Below are positions 24,143 to 33,636 of a stretch of 64,000 nt of DNA, in pieces. A program made the position numbers and the translations under genes. The notes under the pieces are model-generated. The model did no database searches and was not told the origin of the DNA. It was given only the letters and a program-made list of their open reading frames with translations. Source of the stretch: Prinsepia uniflora (Eukaryota; Streptophyta; Magnoliopsida; Rosales; Rosaceae); contig CM064863.1 of NCBI GenBank assembly GCA_032719365.1, positions 67,047,583 to 67,111,582 of the forward strand. The letters are read 5' to 3'. The stretch's first letter is position 1; every line of letters begins with the position of its first letter.

Positions 24143-24859
24143 TCCTCATCAACAAGAGAATTGATTCTAAACCCTTTTCCGCCATTGGATCGTGTTCCGA
24201 AACATGGTGAATGCATCCTTCACCTTGAAGTCCCTGGCCCTCAAAAACTTGAGAAGAATCACGTCGCTCCGATCATCATTAAGGAGAGAAATGCCCCAAA
24301 TTGACACTTCCACTGGCATAACCGCCGATTGTGCTTCTTCTTTGGCTACTTCTTCAGCTTCCTTCAATGGTTTTTCTTCGATTTTGGGTTCGTGAGTTAG
24401 TTTGGTTTTAGATTCAGAAATGGGTGCTCCAGTTTTGGGAGCTTCGACGGCGGATTTCTGCTGGGTGTCCTGGGGTATTGGGGAAGTGAATTTGTTAGTG
24501 TTGAGAGCTTCATGGAGGAACTACTTCAGTTCTTGAAGAGCTTTTTCTCTTGGATTCTGAGAGATCGATGGGTCCTCCAATACTACTGCCACCACAAGAG
24601 GTCGAGAGCAAGAGAGCGCTCGATCCGATCTTCGAGTCATTCTAGGATCCCCACAGAAGAGAGAAAAGAATGGAAAAATGAATCGTTCTTCGATGGGTGA
24701 TGCAGCGTTGAAAATGAGACTGAGGTCTGAGGGTTTTTGTTATTTTGGTTGAGATGTGAGAGGCAGAATGAAGTGAAGAATGAAGAGAGAATAAGTAGAA
24801 GATATGAATTAGGGTTAGTGACCAATAGAACAAAACGACATAGTTTAATTATAATAGGA

Positions 24860-25080
24860 TTAGTAATTTGGTTTGGTTCAGTTTGGTTCGGTTCAGTTCG
24901 ATTTTATACTCCAATTCGATTCGATTCGATTTTCAGTGACCGAAAACCAAAATTGAACCGATTTTCAATCGATTCAGTTCGGTTTTTGGATCCGATTACG
25001 GTTTTAATTTGGTACAATTTTTTTTGGTTCGGTGCGGTTTGGTGCGGTTTTTGGTCCGATTTTTCGAACCAATTAATAGG
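24860..25080. repeat. GGTTCGG/AACCGAA-rich degenerate repeat
   Basis: Words such as GGTTCGGTTCAGTTCG and CCGAAAACCAAAATTGAACC fill this region, matching the type at 9063-9260. It ends near AATTAATAGGGCTACACC, similar to the TAGGG termini of hAT-type miniature elements. Target duplication was not identified. It splits off the LINE scrap at 25081. Confidence 0.4.
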
Positions 25081-25270
25081 GCTACACCAAAGTCTTCATT
25101 CTCAACCCCACTCATATCAAGCTGCAAAGGACATGCATACCAAAAGAGTTGGGCAATTTTACATTGGAAGAATAAGTGTACTTGAGATTCCTCTACTTCA
25201 CCACATTGAGGATAAATAGTATCCACCAAAATCGGACGTCTAACTAGGTTCAACACTAAACTCATCAATT
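25081..25270 (-). mobile_element. LINE fragment: reverse-transcriptase zinc-binding (zf-RVT) domain
   Basis: The minus strand encodes RRPILVDTIYPQCGEVEESQ then VHLFFQCKIAQLFWYACPLQ. The C-x2-C...H-x4-C spacing and LFFQC-x5-W pattern are those of the zf-RVT domain that follows reverse transcriptase in plant LINEs. Only about 60 residues remain. Confidence 0.65.
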
Positions 25271-25659
25271 GGACAATGAATTCACAAATTCAACAGAAAA
25301 ATTATCAATCATTGCTTATAAATAGGAAATTTGATAATTTATATGATAATATTGAACAAGATAATTAGGCTAAAAACAAACCATGAGTAACATAGGACAA
25401 TTAATTAACATGAATTATATTATTCATATTGTCAAAGAATTTGAAATTTGAAATTGGTGATGAATACAAAGGTAATAATATTTCATTAGACTCATAGATT
25501 AAGTAGTAATAATAATAATATAATAATAATAAGGTAAAAATATAATGTTACAATTTATAACAAAGATAAAATGAGTTTAGTGTTGGGTTCATGCTTTTTT
25601 TAACTGGTCCAAAAGCAAGCCAAGCAAATGTTAAAACTAGAATCTAATGACAGACTAGA
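25271..25659. other. AT-rich intergenic region upstream of the RNP gene
   Basis: No gene or repeat family was recognised; a short AAT repeat lies near 25508-25530. The 5' control region of the downstream gene probably lies in the distal part of this stretch and just after it. Confidence 0.4.
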
Positions 25660-25685
25660 TTGGAGATTGGGAACACCTTATCCCC

Positions 25686-25694
25686 CAATATATC
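25686..25694 (+). promoter_or_regulatory. Possible TATA box of the RNP gene
   Basis: CAATATATC lies about 180 bases before the ATG, which would leave a 5' leader of about 150 bases. No other clear TATA-like word lies closer. Position alone supports it. Confidence 0.3.
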
Positions 25695-25870
25695 TCTTCT
25701 ATTCTCACTGGACACAATCTGGCCACATCAGCTGAAGACTACTCACAGCATGACACACGTACCCATACCCCTCCCATCTAGGACATCGTCGATCGATCAT
25801 ACACTTTCCACTGTAAAAACCACCACCTCTACCCTCTCCCACTAAAATTCACAATCATTTCTCCGCCGCC

Positions 25871-26779
25871 ATGGCTGCCACTGCAGCAGCCGCCATGAGC
25901 TCTTCCTTCTCTCCCTCCATCTATACCGTCAAATGCCTTCGCTCATCCAATAATCTATCCCCCGATCATCATCTTTATCATCTTAACCTCATAATGTCAC
26001 CAAGCCGCATCTTCTTACCATCATCATCATCATCATCAAACTCTTATGCAACAGAGCCACTTGTTTCACTCAATGCTGGCTCGAAAAAATTCCGGTGGCT
26101 GAGGATATGCACGGCTTGTGTTGCTGAAGAGCAGGTGGCAGTGACCGATGAGGTTGAAGAGGTGGGTGTGGCTGAGGAAGAGCAGCAGCAGGTGGCAGAG
26201 CCGAAAGCAGAGAAAACAGTGTCTGCAGTTGAAGAATCGGTGGAGGCTGCGGCTGAAGTTTCAGGGGAAGGAGGTGAGGATGAGGGTGAGGGTGAGGGTG
26301 TTGCTTTGAACACTAAGCTTTACTTTGGGAACCTTCCTTACAGTGTTGACAGTGCACAACTTGCTGGGATCATTCAGGACTATGGAAGTCCAGAGCTTAT
26401 TGAGGTCAGTATTCATATTTTGTTTGAATCCCCTGTGAATTAGATTAGTTTTTTGTACATCAACATTCAGAACATTGCGTATCAAACTCGCTCTTGCTGT
26501 GAATTAGATTAGTTTAAAAGGTGTAATATGCATGATTTATCTCTAAATCATTTATGTAATAGATGCTTTGGCGTTGTTATTAATTATTTACCGACAGTGT
26601 AATAAATTATGTTAGCTGACAGCTTCATCCTTCTCTTGGATTATAAATTACACATTTCATGCTTCATATTTGTTTTGTTAGGTGAGTAGTTCTTCAATTT
26701 CACAATTAGGCAATTTGACAAGATAAACATTATCCTTGGTACATACGAGTGTACAATTTGCATTGAGTTTTATTATTAC

Positions 26780-26831
<52 letters not shown>

Positions 26832-27250
26832 TTGTTGGTCTCATTTGTCTTGAGTTTAAGGAGGCTGGTTTCGGTGCTTTGCATTGCAATGTGGTCAGAG
26901 TCATATAATTCGCTCCAATGAGTTGGTAGAATTTCAGCATTTTCATTACCTTTTTGGTGCTAATATGTCTCTCAAATCTATCAATATCCTTCAATCCCGG
27001 CCCATTACTTCTCTCAGGATACCAGACTCAAGTCTTGAATCTAGTTTTTTTTTTTTGTCGAGCCTTGATTAATTTCGTATAAAAAATGTTGGTTTGGTTT
27101 GGTTTGATTATGGTTTTGTGTTTTTGTTTCCGGGTTTTGAGATGGAAAGAAAATATATAAGTAGGAGAAAAGAGAGATATAGAAAGGTAGATGAAGATTA
27201 GTGAGAGAGACTGCAAAAAATATACAAGAAATGGTGCACAAAATGAAAGT

Positions 27251-27288
<38 letters not shown>

Positions 27289-28252
27289 TCTTTCATTTCT
27301 TTCTTCTTCCTTTCACGGGTCTTATTTCGTGCTTATTTTCTCTGTATTCTTTCCTTCATTTTTAGCCTACAAGTAAAAATTAAAACCGAAATGGTTATAT
27401 AAAAACGAGAACTAAATTAATTGAAGTGGATAAGACATGGTTGTGAGAATGTGTACTAATAATTACCTGCCTTTGGTAAAAGTTTGCTTCTGATATTCAT
27501 TACTGCTGCCTTTCATACTTTGTTTGTACAAGTTTTACCATTTCCTCAAAAGTTACCGTTGATCGGAGTTGATATAATCATGATAGGTTCTGTACCACAA
27601 GGACACTGGAAGAAGCAGAGGATTTGCATTTGTGACAATGAGCACTGTTGAAGACTGCAACGTTATCATCGAAAATCTTGACGGACGTGTAAGACTCTCT
27701 TTCTGCAATTCACTTTAAAATTTATACTATATCTCTAAGCAAACGTAAGTGATCAATCTCATAAGGTTGCAAATTATTTATATCACATTTCAGGAATTCA
27801 TGGGACGAACGTTGAGAGTGAACTTTTCAGACAAGCCGAGGGAGAAAGTACCTCTATACCCTGAAACTGAGTACAAGCTCTTTGTTGGGAACTTGTCATG
27901 GACAGTTACATCTGAAAGTTTGACAAAAGCTTTTCAAGATTATGGGAATGTGGTCGGAGCTAGGGTTCTATTTGATGGCGACACGGGAAGGTCCCGGGGC
28001 TACGGATTCGTATGCTACTCAACGAAATCAGAGATGGACACGGCGTTGAAATCTCTCGATGGAGCGGTACGTACTATCTCTCTAATTCTTCTCCTCGCAA
28101 TCTGACAATAGATGTCACTCAACAAATTACAATTTTGCACATGCATGACATGTAACACCACGTCGTGTTATCTTTGTTTAACTTTTGTCTTCTTTCAGGA
28201 ACTCGAAGGACGAGCGCTGCGTGTGAGCATGGCAGAAGGCAAACGTTCATAA
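25871..28252 (+). CDS. Chloroplast ribonucleoprotein, two RRM domains (cpRNP family), four exons
   Basis: Exons are 25871-26404, 27587-27688, 27794-28066 and 28199-28252, all phase 0 with GT...AG introns, giving 320 residues. The ATG sits in a CCGCCGCCATGGC context. Residues 1 to about 75 are rich in Ala/Ser with few acids, like a plastid transit peptide. An acidic Glu-rich segment follows (about 85-145). RRM1 (149-224) has RNP2 LYFGNL and RNP1 RSRGFAFV; RRM2 (239-317) has LFVGNL and RSRGYGFV. The linker is short (about 15 residues) and the protein ends right after RRM2. Known cpRNPs bind and stabilise or aid editing of plastid transcripts; which paralogue this is cannot be settled. No defects were seen. 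Confidence 0.9.
26769..26832. repeat. (ATT)n microsatellite in intron 1
   Basis: About twenty TAT/ATT triplets with one interruption (ACT near 26778). It lies within intron 1 (26405-27586) and is likely polymorphic. Confidence 0.85.
27254..27286. repeat. (TA)n microsatellite in intron 1
   Basis: About sixteen TA units inside intron 1, far from the splice sites. Confidence 0.85.
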
Positions 28253-28687
28253 ATACTTTATAATTTCGTGTCATTTTTCTTCGTTCCACAACATTTTCGC
28301 AGCGATATACCCTTGTGGATGTGTCACTGTTTTTGGCCGTCGTGGTGGTGTCGTCTTGCTCTCCTATCGATCCGTCGATTAACACAAAGAAGTCTTTGTA
28401 GTCATGAAGACAATGTCATATTGCTCATGCTGAGCATATTTTGAACCATGCATTACACAGGCTATTAAATTTGAACATTTATTGAGTTATGGCAATTGTG
28501 AATTTCATCTCATTTGAAGACTTGTTAGAGAATATATATATATACACACACACATGCGTAAAAGAAGTTTTTCAATGGGGCCGGAAAGATTCAAATTTGA
28601 ACAATATTGTTCCAATCAATGTAATTGCTTATGTCGATATTAAGGCCAGAAACAAAAAATTCTCTTTTTATACATCGTTAGGAAGAG

Positions 28688-28726
<39 letters not shown>

Positions 28727-28763
28727 AACAACTAATGTACTTAATTATATAACATTTAGTAGC
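28253..28763. other. 3' flank of the RNP gene with CA and TA microsatellites
   Basis: This holds the 3' untranslated region and intergenic DNA. There is no perfect AATAAA near the stop codon. A TATA/CACA run lies at 28532-28555 and a (TA)15 run at 28691-28720. No further gene is seen. Confidence 0.5.
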
Positions 28764-28892
28764 TGCTTATGCTCAAAATGTTGACGTAGCAGAATCCAGG
28801 GTCGTTATTCGGTGGCTCGCTTTCAAAGAAGAGGATACACAAATGCTTGAGTGAGGGAGATCTCTTCGCTATTGTCTGATGCAGTGATGTAC
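28764..28892 (-). repeat. LTR-like end, left
   Basis: TGCTTATGCTCAAAATGTTG begins a segment alignable, at roughly 70 percent by eye, to 43539-43662. The following sequence to about 29180 may belong to the same LTR, but the right copy is cut there and gives no comparison. Confidence 0.5.
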
Positions 28893-29939
28893 GGTGTAAG
28901 CGACTAGGACGAGTGGGTGAAAGCTGAAGCCTTGGGCCATGGTGCAGCGGTCCTGCCCTAAGCAGTGTCACTAGTAGAAACTGTTACTAAACAGTGTTAG
29001 AAGTTGGTTATGAATGGATGCCCATGAACCATCATTCAAATCAAGTAAAAGACGAGCAAGCATGCATCCTGCTTGCATTGTTCTTTTTATATCTCCTTCG
29101 AGGACTTTAAATATTTTTTTTTGCGCCTAATCCAAGTTCAATGTCGGCGTGTTCATGTTAGTAGCGTGCAATTTAGGGTTTGAGGGGGGAAGTTAGACAA
29201 AATCAACATCTTTAAGTTAGACTGGTCAAATACTGAACCAAAACACGAAGATGGTTCTACAACTTATGCAGTCATAGAATTCATTGGTTGGTATATTCCA
29301 GTTATCGAAGTCAAAGTTGAAGAAACTAATTGTAGAGAAGGAGATGGGAGATGCAAACACTTAGAACATAAATTAAGTATTAACGCTGTGAATTGAATTA
29401 AATGTGCGTGAAGTAAACTATGCTTAAATTAAGCCATAAGTTGGCGTTCTTAGCCGAGAGATCATCAACTGGATTAACATCCATTGGAAATCATGTCAAA
29501 GGTGTTGGTAGAGCAGTAAAAAGACACGACGATATCAGGGAGTGAGATTGTGAGGGCCACAAAGATTGGTTTGATGTAGTCGAAATGAGGAAAGTGACCT
29601 TCAAAACAAGCTGTGGAAGCAAGTCAGAATGAAGTGCGGTGATCGAGAAGTCTCCAGAAACGAACTTGAGATGCAAGTTGAGTTTGAAGGAAAACTTGGT
29701 GTTCTTGAGATGAGAACTGACAAGGGTTGATCCTAGATCAAAGAAACGGGGTTTTCCAAGAATGTGAGCATTTGGGTTTGCAGTTGTTGTAATTGATTGA
29801 ATTTGATCAATTGTTTGTTTATTGTTTGATTGAATTGGGTTTGCAATTGTTTGAAATTTACCCTTCTTCTTCGTTAACAAGGGTAAATTTCCTGCCTAAC
29901 CCCTTTCCTCCTCGGCTGTTCGCTGTGAGGGATATAGTT
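28893..29939. other. Non-coding part of the decayed element
   Basis: No protein was recognised in either strand. A G-rich run TTTGAGGGGGGAAGTTAG at 29178-29195 looks like a polypurine tract in plus orientation, which conflicts with the minus orientation of gag; its role is unclear. Confidence 0.35.
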
Positions 29940-31620
29940 ATGTCCTCCGTGAATAATAGTGAAACTTAGGATGTGGAGGAGCAAGTTTTTGCCGTGAGGG
30001 TTCTCCTCAGCCATTCACCTGCCACTATCAGTTCTTCAGATCTGATTCTACCCCTGATGGATTGTTATTAAGAGGGTGCTCATCGTCAGCAACCAAATTA
30101 TCCTCAGATAGATAATCCACGCGAGGTTGAGCTAGAAGCGCTTCATCGCGAGTGGTTGGCCCGTGGTGAAGGGTGCATCCGTCGTAGTCGAGCCCCATGT
30201 AAAGATCTTGAGGAGCTGCAGGCCCTATAGGATCAACTCGCCAAGGTAGAGTTTGAATTAGCTTCAGTTCAATAGGAATTTGACCTGGCCCAGTTCGAAC
30301 ATGACGAAGTAGAGAAGAATTTTGAAGATAAATCCCAACGTGTTCGTAGCACTCAACTTCAAACCTCCGCTTTATCCAAGGACGTACATTCTCAGAAATT
30401 GGGCCTCTGAAATATACTTGGCGATTTGTTGGGCTTGTCTCATCTTTGAAATAATGAATGTAATAAATGGGTCTTTTATAGGCCCAATTTGGAGTTTTTG
30501 CCCATTTTACCCTTTACTCGTATAGTTTTCTCCACCCTTGAGATTCCATCTTCCTTGATAATATAAGGCTAGCTTCTCCATTAATTTTCATTAATGCATT
30601 CATAATTCAGATCATCCATACTATTGTATTTAGGCTATAAATACATGCCCTCGTTCATTTCTCTCACCCAAATCCGAAAGAAACATACCTTCTAAGATTT
30701 CTACAAGGCTTTCTCGATCTGGTGCTTCCAATGCTTATTTGCCTGAAGATATCATGCTCCTCTCACATGATACTATTCCCGAAGAGCTAGAGTAGGAAGC
30801 TAATAGAATAAGATGCTGAAAGAGCGGCCAATTGAAGAAGGCTTGGGTGAACTGCGAGCATGACCTAGAGGGACAAGGCAGAGTTGATCATGTTGCATGG
30901 ATAACTTGAAGCAGCAAAGAGTAGAACTTTGAGAATAGCTATCCTGGCTTCTTTTTGCAGAGAAAAAGGCAAGTCGGGATAAAGGCCAGGCCGTCATAGG
31001 AGAACTTTCTCGTGGTTATAACGAAGTTGGCTTCCATTAAACCTTTGTGTTCTTTTTTCTTTTCAATGAATTTTCACTTGGCACATAGACCATCAATGAT
31101 TGAAGTTAATGTCTGGCTTTCCAACCATAATCTCTATGGCTAAATATCCAACATTGCCTATAAATTGGCTCTTTTTGGCAGAACATATCATATTCTGCCA
31201 TGACCTCAAATACTCATATTGTGCAAGGTCTCCCTATATCTCATTATGAAGGACTCATTAATCGCCTTCATGCTGAATCAAAAGAGTAACTAAAAAGATT
31301 ATTGATCTCCGAAATGAGGTCAAATCCGTGAGCATTTCAAAGGAGGCCGACCTTATCTTGAGCTATCAGCTAAGGTCCCCCCCCCCCCCCCCCCCCCCAA
31401 AATCTTCAATCGATCGCCTTTTATGAGAAAATAAGGGAGTGTCGGGGACACTCTGCTACAATTGGGAGGTGAAATTGCTATGATAAAAGATGAGGTTCGT
31501 GTTTACGAAGCAGATGTTGCATCCCGTGACAAGTGGCTCCTTCAGTTGAAGGGCATTTCTCATCGAAATGGGTTTGGTCAGGGCATCATTGACAATGCTG
31601 TAGGCAAGTCCCATCCAAGC
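29940..31620 (+). pseudogene. Decayed plus-strand ORF of unknown family, coiled-coil rich (first part)
   Basis: From ATG 29940 a frame with several in-frame stops reads through Glu/Leu/Gln-rich text such as PREVELEALHREWLARGEG and KVEFELASVQ...EFDLAQFEHDEVEKNF, typical of coiled coils. A second open piece starts at 31201 (MTSNTHIVQGLPISHYEGL) and, after a frameshift, reads EVKSVSISKEADLILSY. Beyond a C run it continues GGEIAMIKDEVRVYEADVAS. I do not recognise the protein. It is convergent with gag-protease of the same element, so it may be an antisense ORF of the kind reported for some Tat-lineage Ty3 elements; that is inference. A host gene fragment is the alternative. Confidence 0.4.
31377..31398. 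repeat. Homopolymer of 22 C
   Basis: A run of 22 cytosines interrupts the decayed coiled-coil ORF. Such a length is unusual in plant nuclear DNA and is prone to assembly length errors. Confidence 0.8.
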
Positions 31621-31956
31621 ACCTTGAATTTTTAATTTCCCATTTTAGCATTTTTAGACTTCAGGAAATCTCAAATTCCATTGTAACCTTATCTTTTAAG
31701 CCTTTAAATAATAGTATTTTCTGATTTTACCTTTTTCCTATGAGCCAAATTCCACTATTCATGACCACCAATTTGTATGCTAACTCGTGCATGATGAACA
31801 TTATAAGTTGATGTCAGCCCTAATTCCTCCGCTTATAAAAGTCGACAAGTCTGATATCACATTTTTACCATTCACTTTGTCTTCCTAAAAAATAGTCAGC
31901 TCTAGCAACCAGACCCACCCTCAAGTAGAAAATACCCAAAATGTATCTTCTAATTC

Positions 31957-32315
31957 TGTAAGACCCGTGAGCTTGGGAAGTAAGAATAGTGAGCAAGATT
32001 CATGAGCTTAGCAAGCAAGAATGGTGAGCAAGACCCGTGCACTTGGGAAGCAAAAACGATGAGTAATCCCACATCACTCGGGGAGGGAAAGGTAAAGTGC
32101 CTTATATGTGTAGGCACATATCATCCTAGCACGATGCCTTTTAGGAGCTCATTAGCTTTGAATTTGGTTGGAACTCCAAAGTTAAGCGTGTTTGGGCTGG
32201 AGAAATCCCATGATGGGTGACCTACTGGGAAGTTACGTGTACATTTCTAGAAACAAAATCGTGAGGGAATGGCCCAAAGTGAACAATATCGTGCTAGGAG
32301 AGTCGGGTCGGGACA
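31957..32315 (+). repeat. Cassandra LTR 1 with 5S-like core
   Basis: It starts TGTAAGACCCGTGAGCTTGG and ends GTCGGGTCGGGACA. The 5S-like part (about 32110-32240) has AACTCCAAAGTTAAGCGTG, box A-like, and GATGGGTGACCTACTGGGA, box C-like. A real plant 5S gene has CTCCGCAGTTAAGCGTGCTT here, so this copy is diverged. Confidence 0.88.
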
Positions 32316-32385
32316 TAATGGTATCAAAGCTGAACCCCGACAGAAAGTGTGCCAGCGAGGGCATTGGGCCCTTAGGTGGGAGGAT

Positions 32386-32814
32386 TGTAAGATCCGTGAG
32401 CTTGGGAAGCAAGAATGGTGAGCAAGATCGGTGAGCTTGGGAAGTAAGAACGGTGAGCAAGACCCATGAGCTTGGGAAGCAAGAACAGTGAACAATCCCA
32501 CATCGCTCAGGAAGCAAGAATGGTGAGCAATCCCACATTGCCCAGGAAGTAAGAATGGTGAGCAATCCCACATCGTTCGGGGAGGGAAAGGTGAAATGCC
32601 TTATATGTGTAGGCATGTATCTTCCTAGCACGAGGCCTTTTGGGAACTCACTAGCTTTGAGTTTGGTTGGAACTCCATAGTTAAGCGAGATTGTGCTGGA
32701 GCAATCCCAAGATGGGTGACCAATTCGGAAGTTACGCGTGAGTTTCCAAGAACAAAACCGTGAGGGCATAGCCCAAAACGGACAATATCGTGTTAGGGAA
32801 GTCGAGTTGTGACA
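32386..32814 (+). repeat. Cassandra LTR 2 with expanded 5' module
   Basis: It starts TGTAAGATCCGTGAGCTTGG and ends GTCGAGTTGTGACA. At 429 bp it is longer than its partners because the GTGAGCTTGGGAAGYAAGAA and GTGAGCAATCCCACAT modules are repeated several times (32396-32580). The 5S-like core (GTTAAGCGAGATTGTGCTGG, GATGGGTGACCAATTCGGAA) lies at about 32600-32740. Confidence 0.85.
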
Positions 32815-32884
32815 GAATGGTATTAGAGCTGGACTCCGACCGGAAGTGTGCTAGTAAGGACGCTGGGCCCCAAGGTGGGTGGAT

Positions 32885-33230
32885 TATAAGACCCATGAGC
32901 TTGGGAAGCAAGATCAATGAGCTTGGGAAGTAAGAACAACGAGCAAGACCTATGAGCTTGGGAAGCAAGAACGATAAGCAACCCCACATGGCTCGGGGAG
33001 AGAAAGGTGAAGTGTCTTATATGTGTGGGTACATATCTTTCTAACACGAGGCCTTTTGGGGTCTCACTGACTTTGAGGTTAGTTGGAACTCCAAAGTTAA
33101 GCGAATTTGAGCTAGAAAAATCTCAGGACGGGTGGCCTACTTGGAAGTTGAGCGTGATTTCCCAGAAACAAAACCATAAGGGCATGGCTCAAAACGGAGA
33201 ATATCGTGTTAGGAGAGTCGAGTCATGACA
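32885..33230 (+). repeat. Cassandra LTR 3
   Basis: It starts TATAAGACCCATGAGCTTGG (TG mutated to TA) and ends GTCGAGTCATGACA. The 5S-like core has GTTAAGCGAATTTGAGC and GACGGGTGGCCTACTTGGAA, more decayed than in LTR 1. Length is 346 bp. Confidence 0.85.
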
Positions 33231-33232
33231 AA

Positions 33233-33636
33233 TTTGACCACCTTTTTGGAAAGTCATACCATAAATTTAAGGCGTTTGGTGGATTCTTAGGCCGTTGAAA
33301 TCCTGCACCTCCAAGACTTGGTGTACTCCCATAAAGTCGACAAGCTGAACAATCTTCATTTCTTTGCTATGACCTTGTTGTCATTCCAAAAACATGCCCA
33401 ATCGCTAGAAACTTCCTTCCAGAAAAATTATTTGGAGATCTAGCATACTCAGAGCGAGCATGCCATCCTATAGTCTCGTGTTGCTGACATGCTGGAAATG
33501 GTGTGCTTTCACGACCAGATCATTGAGACCATTGGCCATGTATCCTTCAAGAATGAATACGATGATGAGTATGTGGCTCAGGCCTCTAGTTACCCAACAG
33601 TGGTGGTGGGGTGTTTCTAGGTCTTTAGTGGTGGTA
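33233..33636 (+). pseudogene. Decayed plus-strand ORF of unknown family (second part)
   Basis: Right of the Cassandra array the plus strand reads FDHLFGKSYHKFKAFGGFL, then, with a frameshift, AVEILHLQDLVYSHKVDKLN, ending ADMLEMVCFHDQIIETIGHV and YPTVVVGC. There are stops between pieces. It appears to continue the ORF at 29940-31620. The family was not recognised. A solo LTR at 33637 cuts it. Confidence 0.4.

Larger units (their letters stand above)
22184..24640 (-). pseudogene. PATELLIN (SEC14/CRAL-TRIO plus GOLD) pseudogene
   Basis: Patellins are plant phosphoinositide-binding proteins acting at membranes and the cell plate. Minus-strand pieces appear in the right order. They are an N-terminal Lys/Glu-rich part from ATG 24640; CRAL-TRIO-N (SIWGISLLNDDRSDVILLKF, FLRARDFKVKDAFTMFRNT); CRAL-TRIO (23394-23056: DDLEKVVFMHGYYREGHVV, FQINDLKNSPGPAKKELR); a short exon remnant VFINAPWWYLAFY near 22905-22867; and GOLD exons (22752-22611: EHVPIQYGGLSVGYCDCN; 22400-22184: IVWELCAVGWDVSYRAEF). 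Breaks are a TAG at 24523-24521, a +1 frameshift in an A run near 24180, loss of most of the exon after AFY, and a Cassandra element inside the CRAL-TRIO exon. Confidence 0.85.
31957..33230 (+). mobile_element. Tandem Cassandra array: LTR-internal-LTR-internal-LTR
   Basis: Three LTRs (31957-32315, 32386-32814 and 32885-33230) alternate with two 70-bp internal segments (32316-32385 and 32815-32884). Each internal part starts with a tRNA-Met type primer site (TGGTATCAAAGC at 32319; TGGTATTAGAGC at 32818) and ends in GGTGGGAGGAT or GGTGGGTGGAT. The outer target duplications are AATTC (31952-31956) and AATTT (33231-33235), one mismatch. Each LTR has a 5S rRNA-like core. This tandem form arises by unequal recombination between LTRs. 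It encodes nothing. Confidence 0.9.

Noticed and set aside
23578..24304. Plus-strand proteins of 123 and 176 residues
   Set aside because: These open frames read through Cassandra LTRs and the antisense of PATELLIN exons; no domain is recognised and the repeats explain the openness.
26044..26313. Minus-strand 89-residue Ser/Thr/Ala-rich ORF
   Set aside because: Shadow of exon 1 of the cpRNP gene.
29178..29195. Polypurine tract defining a plus-strand 3' LTR
   Set aside because: No LTR start or downstream match was found after it, and the surrounding element's gag lies on the minus strand.
32110..32240. 5S rRNA gene
   Set aside because: The sequence resembles 5S rRNA (GTTAAGCG, GATGGGTGACC) but is diverged and lies within a Cassandra LTR, as do the copies at 32600-32740, 33060-33160, 23465-23560 and 23855-23950. 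None is a functional 5S gene.
32233..33047. Minus-strand repetitive proteins with LLPKL/SCSPFLLP repeats
   Set aside because: They are antisense translations of the amplified GAGCTTGGGAAGCAAGAA modules in Cassandra LTRs.
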